A DNA stretch of 64,000 nucleotides from assembly GCF_003331055.1 (NCBI RefSeq), contig NZ_PUQD01000016.1:1-64000 (forward strand). The letters are read 5' to 3'. This DNA is from Pseudomonas sp. AFG_SD02_1510_Pfu_092. GTDB taxonomy: Bacteria > Pseudomonadota > Gammaproteobacteria > Pseudomonadales > Pseudomonadaceae. The notes under the pieces are model-generated. The model was not told the origin of the DNA. It did no database searches and saw only the letters and a list, made by a program, of their open reading frames with translations. Below, piece by piece: positions 37,307 through 46,091 of the stretch (position 1 is the first letter of the stretch; every line of letters begins with the position of its first letter). The translations under genes and the position numbers were made by a program.

Positions 37307-37396
37307 CCTGTGGGAGCGGGTTTACCCGCGAACACCGGCGAAGCCGGTGCCATGCACCGTGTCGAATTCTTCGCGGGTAAACCCGCTCCCACAAGG
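37307..37396. repeat. Inverted REP pair between fleR and fliE
   Basis: CCTGTGGGAGCGGGTTTACCCGCGAACACCGG (37307-37337) faces TTCGCGGGTAAACCCGCTCCCACAAGGG (37370-37396), with a smaller inverted repeat (ACCGGCGAAGCCGGT) between them. The pair can form one long hairpin just upstream of the fliE sigma-54 box. Confidence 0.88.
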
Positions 37397-37419
37397 GATG
37401 TTGCCAGAACTCTGCAGGC

Positions 37420-37435
37420 TGGCACCTTTGTTGCT
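37420..37435 (+). promoter_or_regulatory. Sigma-54 promoter of fliEFG
   Basis: TGGCACCTTTGTTGCT matches the consensus at every conserved base except the seventh, with GG-N10-GC spacing. It lies 62 bases before fliE. Confidence 0.87.
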
Positions 37436-37496
37436 TTAGGTAGGCTATCCGCCGCATCACTGTCAAAAAAATGCGGCCGCAGGAGAGAGAAGGGTC

Positions 37497-37829
37497 ATGA
37501 GCCAAGGTGTTGAATTCAATCGTCTGATGTTGGACATGCGGGCCATGCAGGCCGACGCCATGTCGCTGCCCAAGGTGGCTGCTGCTCCCGAGCTTGCGCC
37601 AGGGCAGAGTACCTTTGCCGACATGCTCGGCCAGGCCATCGGCAAGGTGCATGAGACGCAGCAGGCTTCGACCCAGCTGGCCAACGCTTTCGAGATTGGC
37701 AAGAGCGGTGTCGACCTGACCGACGTGATGATCGCTTCGCAAAAGGCCAGCGTCTCGATGCAGGCCCTGACCCAGGTACGCAACAAGCTGGTCCAGGCGT
37801 ACCAGGACATCATGCAGATGCCGGTTTGA
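37497..37829 (+). CDS. fliE: Flagellar hook-basal body protein FliE
   Basis: Small adapter joining the MS ring to the rod. 110 residues. Family pattern: [20 protein letters not shown] (about 39-58), then [28 protein letters not shown], ending [26 protein letters not shown] region precedes ATG 37497. It is the first gene of fliEFG(HIJ). Confidence 0.97.
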   Translation: MSQGVEFNRLMLDMRAMQADAMSLPKVAAAPELAPGQSTFADMLGQAIGKVHETQQASTQLANAFEIGKSGVDLTDVMIASQKASVSMQALTQVRNKLVQAYQDIMQMPV

Positions 37830-37844
37830 GGACGGACGTAGACC

Positions 37845-39623
37845 ATGGCTGAAGCAGTCGTCGACAACGCCCCTGTGAAGAGTGGCCCGCCAGCGGCCAA
37901 GCCGCCGCTGTTCGGCATGGCGTTTCTGGAAAACATCGCGCAGATGCCCATACTGCGTCAGGTCGGCCTGCTGGTCGGCCTGGCCGCCAGCGTGGCGATC
38001 GGCTTTGCCGTGGTCCTGTGGTCGCAACAACCCGACTACCGTCCGCTGTACGGCAGCCTGGCGGGCATGGACACCAAGCAGGTCATGGATACCCTGGCTG
38101 CGGCCGACATCCCTTACAACGTCGAGCCCAACTCCGGTGCTCTGCTGGTCAAGGCCGACGACCTCTCCCGTGCGCGCCTGAAGCTGGCCGCTGCCGGCGT
38201 GGCGCCAAGCGACGGTAACGTCGGCTTCGAACTGCTCGACAAGGAGCAGGGCCTGGGCACCAGCCAGTTCATGGAAGCCACCCGCTATCGGCGCAGCCTG
38301 GAAGGCGAACTGGCACGTACCGTTTCCAGCCTGAACAACGTCAAGGGTGCACGCGTGCACCTGGCCATTCCGAAAAGCTCGGTGTTCGTCCGTGACGAAC
38401 GCAAGCCCAGCGCCTCGGTGCTGGTCGAGCTGTACCCTGGCCGTGCGCTGGAAGCCGGGCAGGTGATGGCCATCGTCAACCTGGTCGCCACCAGCGTGCC
38501 GGAACTGGACAAGTCCCAGGTCACCGTGGTCGACCAGAAGGGCAACCTGCTGTCCGAGCAGATCCAGGACACCGCCCTGAGCCAGGCAGGCAAGCAGTTC
38601 GACTACAGCCGCCGGGTGGAAAGCATGCTCACCCAGCGCGTGCACAACATTCTGCAGCCGGTGCTGGGCAATGACCGCTACAAGGCCGAGGTCTCCGCCG
38701 ACCTCGACTTCAGCGCGGTCGAGTCCACCTCCGAGCAGTTCAACCCTGACCAGCCGGCGCTGCGCAGCGAGCAGTCGGTCGACGAACAACGCGCCAGCAG
38801 CCAAGGCCCGCAAGGCGTGCCCGGGGCGCTGAGCAACCAGCCGCCAGGCCCTGCCTCGGCGCCGCAGACCACCGGTGGTGCGGCCACCCCGGCGTCGGCC
38901 ATTCAGCCGGGCCAGCCGCTGGTGGATGCCAACGGTCAGCAGATCATGGACCCGGCCACCGGCCAGCCCATGCTCGCGCCGTACCCGTCGGACAAGCGCC
39001 AGCAAAGCACCAAGAACTTCGAGCTGGACCGTTCCATCAGCCACACCCGCCAGCAGCAGGGGCGCATGACCCGCCTGTCGGTGGCGGTAGTGGTGGATGA
39101 CCAGGTCAAGATCGACCCGGCCAGCGGCGACGCCACCCGTACCCCGTGGGGCGCCGAAGACCTGGCACGCTTCACCCGCCTGGTGCAGGACGCGGTCGGT
39201 TTCGATGCCAGCCGTGGCGACAGCGTGACGGTGATCAACGTGCCATTCGCTGCCGACCGCGGCGAAGAAATCAGCGACATCGCGTTCTATCAGCAGCCGT
39301 GGTTCTGGGACATCGTCAAGCAGGTGCTGGGCGTGGTGTTCATCCTGGTGCTGGTGTTCGGTGTGCTGCGGCCGGTGCTGAACAACATTACAGGGGGCGG
39401 CAAGCAGGCTGCTTCGGATAGCGACATGGAGCTGGGCGGCATGATCGGTCTGGATGGCGAACTGGCCAACGACCGCGTCAGCCTGGGTGGCCCGACAAGC
39501 ATTCTGCTGCCTAGCCCGACCGAGGGTTACGAGGCACAGCTCAACGCAATCAAAGGCCTGGTGGCCGAAGACCCGGGCCGGGTTGCCCAGGTCGTGAAAG
39601 AGTGGATCAACGCCGATGAGTGA
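37845..39623 (+). CDS. fliF: Flagellar MS-ring protein FliF
   Basis: 592 residues. Two membrane segments bracket a large periplasmic part: LVGLAASVAIGFAVVLW near residues 45-62 and ILVLVFGVLRPVL near 500-512. The periplasmic ring-building motifs GVAPSDGNVGFELLDKE and TRYRRSLEGELARTVSSL are conserved, and a Pro/Gly/Gln-rich loop (about 310-380) precedes the second part. The cytosolic C-terminus (AQVVKEWINADE) binds FliG. It overlaps fliG by 8 bases. Confidence 0.98.
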   Translation: MAEAVVDNAPVKSGPPAAKPPLFGMAFLENIAQMPILRQVGLLVGLAASVAIGFAVVLWSQQPDYRPLYGSLAGMDTKQVMDTLAAADIPYNVEPNSGALLVKADDLSRARLKLAAAGVAPSDGNVGFELLDKEQGLGTSQFMEATRYRRSLEGELARTVSSLNNVKGARVHLAIPKSSVFVRDERKPSASVLVELYPGRALEAGQVMAIVNLVATSVPELDKSQVTVVDQKGNLLSEQIQDTALSQAGKQFDYSRRVESMLTQRVHNILQPVLGNDRYKAEVSADLDFSAVESTSEQFNPDQPALRSEQSVDEQRASSQGPQGVPGALSNQPPGPASAPQTTGGAATPASAIQPGQPLVDANGQQIMDPATGQPMLAPYPSDKRQQSTKNFELDRSISHTRQQQGRMTRLSVAVVVDDQVKIDPASGDATRTPWGAEDLARFTRLVQDAVGFDASRGDSVTVINVPFAADRGEEISDIAFYQQPWFWDIVKQVLGVVFILVLVFGVLRPVLNNITGGGKQAASDSDMELGGMIGLDGELANDRVSLGGPTSILLPSPTEGYEAQLNAIKGLVAEDPGRVAQVVKEWINADE

Positions 39624-40635
39624 TAACCGAGCCGTTACCGCCAAGCTGAGCCGCGTCGACAAGGCGGCGATCCTCCTGCTCTCGCTGGGCGAGACCGATG
39701 CGGCCCAGGTGCTGCGGCACATGGGGCCCAAGGAAGTGCAGCGGGTGGGTGTGGCCATGGCGCAGATGGGTAATGTGCACCGTGACCAGGTCGAGCAGGT
39801 GATGAGCGAGTTCGTCGAGATCGTCGGCGACCAGACCAGCCTGGGCGTGGGGTCCGATGCCTACATCCGCAAGATGCTCAACCAGGCCCTGGGCGAGGAC
39901 AAGGCCAACGGCCTGGTCGACCGCATCCTGCTTGGCGGCAACACCAGCGGCCTGGACAGCCTCAAGTGGATGGAGCCGCGTGCCGTGGCCGATGTGATCC
40001 GCTACGAACACCCGCAGATCCAGGCGATCGTGGTCGCTTACCTCGACCCCGACCAGGCCGGCGAAGTGCTGAGCAACTTCGACCACAAGGTGCGCCTGGA
40101 CATCGTCCTGCGCGTGTCGTCGCTCAACACCGTGCAACCGGCGGCGCTGAAGGAGCTGAACCAGATCCTCGAGAAGCAGTTCTCGGGCAACTCCAACGCC
40201 GCGCGTACCACCCTGGGTGGTATCAAGCGTGCCGCCGACATCATGAACTTCCTCGACAGCTCGGTGGAAGGCGCACTGATGGACTCTATCCGCGAGATCG
40301 ACAGCGAACTGTCGGAGCAGATCGAAGACCTGATGTTCGTCTTCAACAACCTGGCCGACGTCGACGACCGTGGTATCCAGGCGCTGCTGCGCGAAGTCTC
40401 GTCCGATGTGCTGGTGGTGTCGCTCAAGGGTGCCGACGAGCGGGTCAAGGACAAGGTCTTCAAGAACATGTCCAAGCGCGCTTCGGAACTGCTGCGCGAC
40501 GACCTGGAAGCCAAGGGGCCGGTACGGGTCAGCGACGTGGAAACGGCGCAGAAGGAAATCCTCACCATCGCCCGGCGCATGGCCGAGGCCGGCGAAATCG
40601 TGCTTGGCGGCAAGGGCGCCGAGGAAATGATTTAA
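39616..40635 (+). CDS. fliG: Flagellar motor switch protein FliG
   Basis: Rotor protein of the C ring that contacts the stators. 339 residues. The conserved core EHPQ motif is at about 131-134 (YEHPQIQAIVVAYL), followed by ARM-type repeats and the C-terminal torque-generating domain with charged residues (LMFVFNNLADVDDRGIQALLREV). ATG 39616 overlaps the 3' end of fliF, as is common. The following fliH is separated by a REP pair, so fliEFG may form a transcriptional sub-unit. Confidence 0.98.
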   Translation: MSDNRAVTAKLSRVDKAAILLLSLGETDAAQVLRHMGPKEVQRVGVAMAQMGNVHRDQVEQVMSEFVEIVGDQTSLGVGSDAYIRKMLNQALGEDKANGLVDRILLGGNTSGLDSLKWMEPRAVADVIRYEHPQIQAIVVAYLDPDQAGEVLSNFDHKVRLDIVLRVSSLNTVQPAALKELNQILEKQFSGNSNAARTTLGGIKRAADIMNFLDSSVEGALMDSIREIDSELSEQIEDLMFVFNNLADVDDRGIQALLREVSSDVLVVSLKGADERVKDKVFKNMSKRASELLRDDLEAKGPVRVSDVETAQKEILTIARRMAEAGEIVLGGKGAEEMI

Positions 40636-40666
40636 GGTACTCGCAATCTGAAGGCCGACGCCGGCC

Positions 40667-40761
40667 CCTTGTGGGAGCGGGTTTACCCGCGAAGGCGTCG
40701 GGCCTTGCGATAGAGGTTGTCGCTGCCGACGCATTCGCGGGTAAACCCGCTCCCACAGGGA
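40667..40761. repeat. Inverted REP pair between fliG and fliH
   Basis: CTTGTGGGAGCGGGTTTACCCGCGAA (40668-40693) faces ATTCGCGGGTAAACCCGCTCCCACAGGG (40733-40760). It interrupts the otherwise tightly packed fliEFGHIJ genes and could stabilise the upstream fliEFG message. Confidence 0.88.
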
Positions 40762-40797
40762 CCGTGTCGGCTGAACATGGTTTGAGAACATGACAGC

Positions 40798-41586
40798 ATG
40801 CCCACCAAAGAACATCACCCCAGCGACCTGATTCGCGCCCACGACCTCGAGGGCGTGGATGTGTGGGCGCTGCCCAGCTTCGACCCTGCGCCTGAACCGG
40901 AGCCAGAGCCGGAACCGGAGGTGATCGAGGAAGAAATCGAGGAAGTGCCGCTGGAAGAAGTCCAGCCGCTGACCCTGGAAGAGCTCGAGGCCATCCGCCA
41001 GGAGGCCTACAACGAGGGCTTCGCCACCGGTGAGCGCGAGGGCTTCCACAGCACCCAGCTAAAAGTCCGTCAGGAAGCCGAAGAAGCCCTGAAAACCAAG
41101 CTGGAAAGCCTCGAGCGGCTGATGGTCAACCTCATGCAGCCCATCGCCGAACAGGACACGCAGATCGAGAAGACCCTGGTTCATCTGGTGGCGCACATGA
41201 CGCGCCAGGTGATCGGTCGCGAACTGCGCAGTGATTCCAGCCAGATCAGCCAGGTACTGCGCGAAGCGCTCAAGCTGTTGCCCATGGGCGCGGAGAACAT
41301 CCGCATCCACCTCAACCCGCAGGATTTCGAGCTGGCCAAGGCCCTGCGCGAACGCCATGAGGAAAACTGGCGGCTGCTCGAAGACAGCGCGCTGCTGCCA
41401 GGCGGCTGCCGCATCGAGACCGCGCACAGCCGCATCGACGCGAGCATGGAAACCCGCATCGAGAAAGTCGTGGCGCAACTGTTCGACCAGTTGCACGACC
41501 ACTCGCTGCACCCGGCAGCGCCAGACCTGTCGCTAGACCTGGCCAGCCCGCCAGCGCGCGCCGTGGATAGCCAAGATGCACCTTGA
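40798..41586 (+). CDS. fliH: Flagellar assembly protein FliH
   Basis: Stator-like regulator of the FliI ATPase. 262 residues. The N-terminal third is acidic and Pro/Glu-rich ([18 protein letters not shown]), typical of Pseudomonas FliH, followed by a Gly/charged helix ([15 protein letters not shown]) and a V-ATPase E-subunit-like C-terminus ([20 protein letters not shown]). Start ATG 40798 gives [14 protein letters not shown]; the RBS is weak. It overlaps fliI by 11 bases. Confidence 0.93.
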   Translation: MPTKEHHPSDLIRAHDLEGVDVWALPSFDPAPEPEPEPEPEVIEEEIEEVPLEEVQPLTLEELEAIRQEAYNEGFATGEREGFHSTQLKVRQEAEEALKTKLESLERLMVNLMQPIAEQDTQIEKTLVHLVAHMTRQVIGRELRSDSSQISQVLREALKLLPMGAENIRIHLNPQDFELAKALRERHEENWRLLEDSALLPGGCRIETAHSRIDASMETRIEKVVAQLFDQLHDHSLHPAAPDLSLDLASPPARAVDSQDAP

Positions 41587-42934
41587 ACGCACCAGTTTCG
41601 GCAAGCGCCTGGGCAGTTATGCCGAGGCCATCGAGCTGCCGGCGCAACCCGTCGTCGAAGGCCGCCTGCTGCGCATGGTCGGCCTCACCCTGGAGGCCGA
41701 AGGCCTGCGCGCGGCAGTCGGCAGCCGCTGCCTGGTGATCAACGACGACAGCTACCACCCGGTGCAGGTCGAAGCCGAAGTCATGGGTTTTGCCGGGCCC
41801 AAGGTGTTTCTCATGCCGGTCGGCAGCCTGGTCGGCATCGCCCCCGGCGCGCGGGTGGTGCCGCTGGATGACGGTGGCCGCCTGCCGATGGGCATGAGCA
41901 TGCTCGGCCGGGTGCTCGACGGCGCCGGCCGCGCGCTGGATGGCAAGGGCGGGATGAAGGCCGAGGACTGGGTGCCGATGGACGGCCCGGTGATCAACCC
42001 GCTCAACCGCGACCCGATCAGCAAGCCGCTGGATGTGGGCATCCGCAGCATCAATGGCCTGCTCACCGTCGGCCGTGGCCAGCGCCTGGGGCTGTTCGCC
42101 GGTACCGGCGTGGGCAAATCGGTGTTGCTGGGCATGATGACCCGCTTCACCGAAGCCGAGATCATCGTGGTCGGCCTGATCGGTGAGCGGGGCCGCGAGG
42201 TGAAGGAATTCATCGAGCACATTCTCGGTGAAGAGGGCCTCAAACGCTCGGTGGTGGTCGCTTCGCCCGCCGACGATGCGCCGCTGATGCGCTTGCGCGC
42301 CGCGATGTACTGCACGCGAATTGCCGAGTACTTCCGCGACAAGGGCAAGAACGTGCTGTTGCTGATGGACTCGCTGACCCGTTTCGCCCAGGCCCAGCGG
42401 GAAATCGCCCTGGCCATCGGCGAGCCGCCGGCCACCCGCGGTTACCCGCCGTCGGTGTTCGCCAAGCTGCCCAAGCTGGTGGAGCGGGCCGGTAACGGTG
42501 AGCCGGGTGGTGGCTCGATCACCGCGTTCTATACCGTGTTGTCCGAAGGTGACGACCAGCAGGACCCGATTGCCGACTCGGCGCGTGGCGTGCTCGACGG
42601 CCACTTCGTGCTGTCGCGACGGCTGGCCGAAGAAGGCCATTACCCGGCCATCGACATCGAGGCGTCGATCAGCCGGGTGATGCCGCAAGTGGTCGATGCC
42701 GATCACCTGCGCCAGGCGCAGAAGTTCAAGCAGCTATGGTCGCGCCTGTCGCAAAGCCGCGACCTGATCAGCGTGGGCGCCTACGTGGCGGGGGGCGACC
42801 CGGAAACCGACCTGGCCATCGCCCTGCAATCGAAGCTGGTGGATTTTTTGCGCCAGGGCCTGAGCGAGAAGGTCGGCATGGCGCAGAGCCGCGAACAGCT
42901 GGGGTCGATCTTCGCGCCCCCGGCGGGCGGTTGA
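41576..42934 (+). CDS. fliI: Flagellar export ATPase FliI
   Basis: 452 residues, F1 beta-like. P-loop [15 protein letters not shown] (about 173-187), Walker [15 protein letters not shown], the conserved [18 protein letters not shown] and the [20 protein letters not shown] loop. It unfolds and escorts export substrates with FliH and FliJ. ATG 41576 lies inside the 3' end of fliH, followed by fliJ after 6 bases. Confidence 0.98.
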   Translation: MHLERTSFGKRLGSYAEAIELPAQPVVEGRLLRMVGLTLEAEGLRAAVGSRCLVINDDSYHPVQVEAEVMGFAGPKVFLMPVGSLVGIAPGARVVPLDDGGRLPMGMSMLGRVLDGAGRALDGKGGMKAEDWVPMDGPVINPLNRDPISKPLDVGIRSINGLLTVGRGQRLGLFAGTGVGKSVLLGMMTRFTEAEIIVVGLIGERGREVKEFIEHILGEEGLKRSVVVASPADDAPLMRLRAAMYCTRIAEYFRDKGKNVLLLMDSLTRFAQAQREIALAIGEPPATRGYPPSVFAKLPKLVERAGNGEPGGGSITAFYTVLSEGDDQQDPIADSARGVLDGHFVLSRRLAEEGHYPAIDIEASISRVMPQVVDADHLRQAQKFKQLWSRLSQSRDLISVGAYVAGGDPETDLAIALQSKLVDFLRQGLSEKVGMAQSREQLGSIFAPPAGG

Positions 42935-42940
42935 TAGGCC

Positions 42941-43393
42941 ATGGCGCAGCCCGGACGCGCCGCGCGCCTGGCGCCGGTGGTGGACATGGCCGAGCAGGCC
43001 GAGCGCAAGGCCGCCGAACGCCTGGGGCATTTCCAGCAGCAGGTGGCCATGGCCCAGGCCAAGCTGGCCGAGCTGGAGCGCTTTCGTGAGGATTACCAGC
43101 TGCAGTGGATCAACCGTGGCGGGCAGGGCGTCAATGGCAGCTGGCTGGTCAATTACCAACGCTTTCTCGGCCAGCTGGAAACAGCCATGACCCAGCAGCG
43201 CCAGAGCCTGGTCTGGCACCAGAACAACCTCAACAACGCCCGTGGTATCTGGCAGCAGGCCTATGCCCGGGTGGAAGGCTTGCGCAAGCTGGTGCAGCGC
43301 TACCTGGACGAAGCCCGGCGCGCCGAGGACAAGCGCGAACAGCGTTTGCTCGACGAACTGTCGCAGCGCCTGCCGCGGCAGAATCACCTATAA
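42941..43393 (+). CDS. fliJ: Flagellar export chaperone FliJ
   Basis: 150-residue all-helical coiled-coil protein (RAARLAPVVDMAEQAERKAAE to LLDELSQRLPRQ), rich in Gln, Arg and Leu. It matches FliJ in length, composition and position, and acts as the central stalk of the FliI ring that links the ATPase to FlhA. ATG 42941 is six bases after the fliI stop. Last gene before the REP pair and the hsbA module. Confidence 0.92.
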   Translation: MAQPGRAARLAPVVDMAEQAERKAAERLGHFQQQVAMAQAKLAELERFREDYQLQWINRGGQGVNGSWLVNYQRFLGQLETAMTQQRQSLVWHQNNLNNARGIWQQAYARVEGLRKLVQRYLDEARRAEDKREQRLLDELSQRLPRQNHL

Positions 43394-43400
43394 CCTGCAC

Positions 43401-43492
43401 TGGCCTCTTCGCGGGTAAACCCGCTCCCACAGGTACTGCACAGGGCCCAAGCCTTATGCGGTACCTGTGGGAGCTGGCTTGCCGGCGATAGG
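43401..43492. repeat. REP pair after fliJ
   Basis: TGGCCTCTTCGCGGGTAAACCCGCTCCCACAGG-like unit (43401-43433) and a divergent unit CCTGTGGGAGCTGGCTTGCCGGCGATAGG (43464-43492). The remaining stretch 43493-43618 up to hsbA holds no gene and no promoter that I can defend. Confidence 0.82.
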
Positions 43493-43618
43493 TCCAGGAC
43501 AGGCAGCACAAGACAGTTGCTCCAACATGCAACGCGGGAGCCGTGTGCTTGCCACCAATGGCATCGCCTGCTAAACCTTTAAGGAGTTGCATTCGCCATC
43601 ATCGAAGGAATCGCTAGC

Positions 43619-43924
43619 ATGGCAGTCGAGACTGATTTTTCACAGGATGGAAAAAAGCTGACGATCAAGATCAAGGGGCGCTTCGATTTCGGCAAGCATC
43701 AGGAATTTCGTGACGCCTACGAACGCCAGCCGTGTCGGCCTGATTCGGTGGTCGTCGACCTGAAGGACACCACCTACCTCGACAGTTCCGCACTCGGCAT
43801 GCTGCTGATGTTGCGCGATCACGCCGGCGGCGACGAGTCGGACGTGCGGGTGGTGCATACCAGCTCCGATGTGCGCAAGATCCTCGCCATTTCCAATTTC
43901 GAAAAACTCTTCGATATCAGTTGA
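43619..43924 (+). CDS. hsbA: Anti-sigma factor antagonist HsbA (STAS domain)
   Basis: 101 residues, single STAS domain. The phosphorylatable serine motif TTYLDSSALGMLLMLRDH places Ser56 at the exact position known in P. aeruginosa HsbA. HsbA is phosphorylated and dephosphorylated by HsbR; unphosphorylated HsbA binds the anti-sigma factor FlgM, freeing FliA (swarming), while the phosphorylated form works with the cyclase HsbD (biofilm). GAAGGA precedes ATG 43619. Followed directly by hsbR and hptB. Confidence 0.92.
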   Translation: MAVETDFSQDGKKLTIKIKGRFDFGKHQEFRDAYERQPCRPDSVVVDLKDTTYLDSSALGMLLMLRDHAGGDESDVRVVHTSSDVRKILAISNFEKLFDIS

Positions 43925-43932
43925 GCGCCGAC

Positions 43933-45624
43933 ATGCCGGCCGAACAGGCGTTGACCGTGCTGGTCGCCGAAGACGGTGCCGCTGACCGCATGCTGCTGGC
44001 GCAGATCGTCCGCCGTCAGGGCCACCAGGTATTCACCGCGGAAAACGGCGCGCAGGCGGTGGCGCTGTTCGTCGAGCGGCGCCCGCAACTGGTGTTGCTG
44101 GACGCGCTGATGCCGGTGATGGACGGCTTCGAGGCGGCGCGGCAGATCAAGGCCTTGGCCGGCGAGGCGCTGGTGCCGATCATCTTCCTCACCTCGCTGA
44201 ACGAGGAAGAGGCCCTGGTGCGCTGCCTGGAGGCCGGTGGCGATGACTTCATGGCCAAGCCCTACAGTGCGGTGATCCTCGGCGCCAAGATTCGCGCGAT
44301 GGACCGCCTGCGCCGGTTGCAGGCCACCGTGCTGGCGCAGCGCGACCAGATTACCCGGCACCACCACCATTTGCTCAACGAGCAGCGGGTGGCCAAGGCG
44401 GTGTTCGACAAGGTGGCCCACTCCGGCTGCCTGGCTGCGCCCAACATCCGCTACCTGCAATCGCCGTATGCGCTGTTCAACGGCGACCTGATGCTGGCCG
44501 CGTTCACCCCCTCCGGCGAAATGCGCTTGCTGCTCGGCGATTTTACCGGCCACGGCCTGCCGGCGGCGGTAGGCGCAATGCCGCTGGCGGAAGTGTTCTA
44601 CGGCATGACCGCCAAGGGCTACGGCATGGCGCAGATCCTGCGCGAAATGAACGCCAAGCTCAAACGCATCCTGCCGGTGGACATGTTCTGCTGTGCGCTG
44701 CTGCTCAACCTCAGCATGCAGCGCGGTTCGGTCGAGGTCTGGAACGGCGGCATGCCGGATGGCTACCGGCTGTCGGTGGATGGCCAGGTGCTCTCGGCAT
44801 TGGGGTCGCGGCACCTGCCGCTGGGCATTCTCGACGCCGAGCGTTTCGATGACAGCACCGAGGTGCTGCCGCTGGCGGCGGGTGAGCGCTTGCTGCTGTT
44901 GTCGGATGGCGTGATCGACACCGCCGACGATCAGGAGCGCCTGTTCGGCGTGCAGCGCCTGCACCAGGTGCTGGCCGACAACCGTGACCCGGCACGCCTG
45001 TTCGACGAAGTGATGCAGGCCCTGGAGCGCTTTGGCGGCAGCCCGCGCGACGACATCAGCCTGTGCGACATCCGCATGTTCAGCGCCGAAGAGCGGGTGC
45101 CGGCACCGATGATCTACTCTGACAGTGGCCGCTCCAGCCCGCTGGACTGGTCGCTGGGGTTCGAGGTGCGCGGCGAGAGCCTGAAGCGTTTCAACCCGGT
45201 GCCGTATCTGGTGCAGTTGTTGCAGGAGATTCACGGCCTGCGCGCGCGCACCGGCAGCCTGCACAGTGTGCTCAGCGAGCTGTATTCCAACGCCCTCGAG
45301 CATGGCGTGCTGGGCCTGGATTCGCAGCTCAAATGCGATGTCCAGGGCTTTGCCGACTATTATCAGCAACGCGCGCGGCGCCTGGGCGCGCTGACTGACG
45401 GTTACGTGCGTATCGATCTGCGGGTTGAACCGCATGCCGATGGCGGGCGTCTGATGATCGAAGTGCGTGACAGCGGCGCCGGCTTCGACGTACAGCGCGT
45501 GCTGTCGCGGCCTGCGCTGGAGCAGGGCCTGAGCGGCCGGGGCGTGAACCTGGTGCAGCGGCTGGCCGACAGCGCCTGCTGGCGTGAAGGTGGGCGCTGC
45601 GCGCAGGTGGCGTTCGTCTGGTGA
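43933..45624 (+). CDS. hsbR: Response regulator/phosphatase-kinase HsbR
   Basis: 563 residues. N-terminal receiver domain (about 8-125) with phosphoacceptor Asp57 in LVLLDALMPVMDG and Lys in DDFMAKPYS; central PP2C/SpoIIE phosphatase (about 180-385; LLGDFTGHGLPAAVGAMPLAEVF, then LLLLSDGVIDTADDQERLFG); C-terminal HATPase/anti-sigma kinase-like domain (about 440-560; VLSELYSNALEHGVLG, MIEVRDSGAGFD, GLSGRGVNLVQRL). This is the HsbR architecture: receives phosphate from HptB and controls HsbA Ser56. An in-frame TTG at 43921 overlaps the hsbA stop; ATG 43933 is used here, neither has a strong RBS. Confidence 0.92.
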   Translation: MPAEQALTVLVAEDGAADRMLLAQIVRRQGHQVFTAENGAQAVALFVERRPQLVLLDALMPVMDGFEAARQIKALAGEALVPIIFLTSLNEEEALVRCLEAGGDDFMAKPYSAVILGAKIRAMDRLRRLQATVLAQRDQITRHHHHLLNEQRVAKAVFDKVAHSGCLAAPNIRYLQSPYALFNGDLMLAAFTPSGEMRLLLGDFTGHGLPAAVGAMPLAEVFYGMTAKGYGMAQILREMNAKLKRILPVDMFCCALLLNLSMQRGSVEVWNGGMPDGYRLSVDGQVLSALGSRHLPLGILDAERFDDSTEVLPLAAGERLLLLSDGVIDTADDQERLFGVQRLHQVLADNRDPARLFDEVMQALERFGGSPRDDISLCDIRMFSAEERVPAPMIYSDSGRSSPLDWSLGFEVRGESLKRFNPVPYLVQLLQEIHGLRARTGSLHSVLSELYSNALEHGVLGLDSQLKCDVQGFADYYQQRARRLGALTDGYVRIDLRVEPHADGGRLMIEVRDSGAGFDVQRVLSRPALEQGLSGRGVNLVQRLADSACWREGGRCAQVAFVW

Positions 45625-45672
45625 GCCACGGGCTGGCTCGGGCATAATCTGGCTTGATCAAGGAGCGAACAA

Positions 45673-46020
45673 GTGACTGACATGCATATTGACCAAAAGG
45701 TACTCAGTGACCTGCGAGAGGTCATGGAAGATGACTACCTGCAGTTGGTGAAGACCTTTCTCGACGACTCGGAACGGCGCCTGGGCCAGTTGCACGCGGC
45801 CAGAAGTGCCGAAGAGCTCGGCGCAGCCGCGCACAGTTTCAAGGGCAGCAGCAGCAACATGGGCGCTGTGGCCCTGGCCAACCTGTGCCAGCAACTGGAA
45901 GAGCGCGCACGACGGCCGCCGCTGTTTGGCATCGAAGACCTGATCAACCGTATCGACCAGGAGTTCGTCGAGGTCAAGAACTTCTATCGCGGCGAGCAAC
46001 AGCGTATTTCGGCAGGGTGA
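45673..46020 (+). CDS. hptB: Histidine phosphotransfer protein HptB
   Basis: 115 residues, single HPt domain. The phosphotransfer motif AHSFKGSSSNMGAVAL has His54. In P. aeruginosa HptB collects phosphate from several hybrid kinases (such as RetS-linked kinases) and passes it to HsbR. The start is GTG 45673 with AAGGAG at 45660-45665; the next ATG inside is four codons on. It follows hsbR by 48 bases. The gene order hsbA-hsbR-hptB is the same module as PA3347-PA3345. Confidence 0.93.
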   Translation: MTDMHIDQKVLSDLREVMEDDYLQLVKTFLDDSERRLGQLHAARSAEELGAAAHSFKGSSSNMGAVALANLCQQLEERARRPPLFGIEDLINRIDQEFVEVKNFYRGEQQRISAG

Positions 46021-46029
46021 TGCGCAAGT

Positions 46030-46045
46030 TGGCGCGACTCTTGCC
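46030..46045 (+). promoter_or_regulatory. Sigma-54 promoter of fliK
   Basis: TGGCGCGACTCTTGCC: GG and GC ten bases apart, TTGC at -12, and only the A of TGGCACG changed. Located 9 bases after the hptB stop and 47 before the fliK start. Confidence 0.78.
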
Positions 46046-46091
46046 TGTCTCTGTCTGACCGATTTTTTGTTTCTGGCGCGGAGACCGCTCG

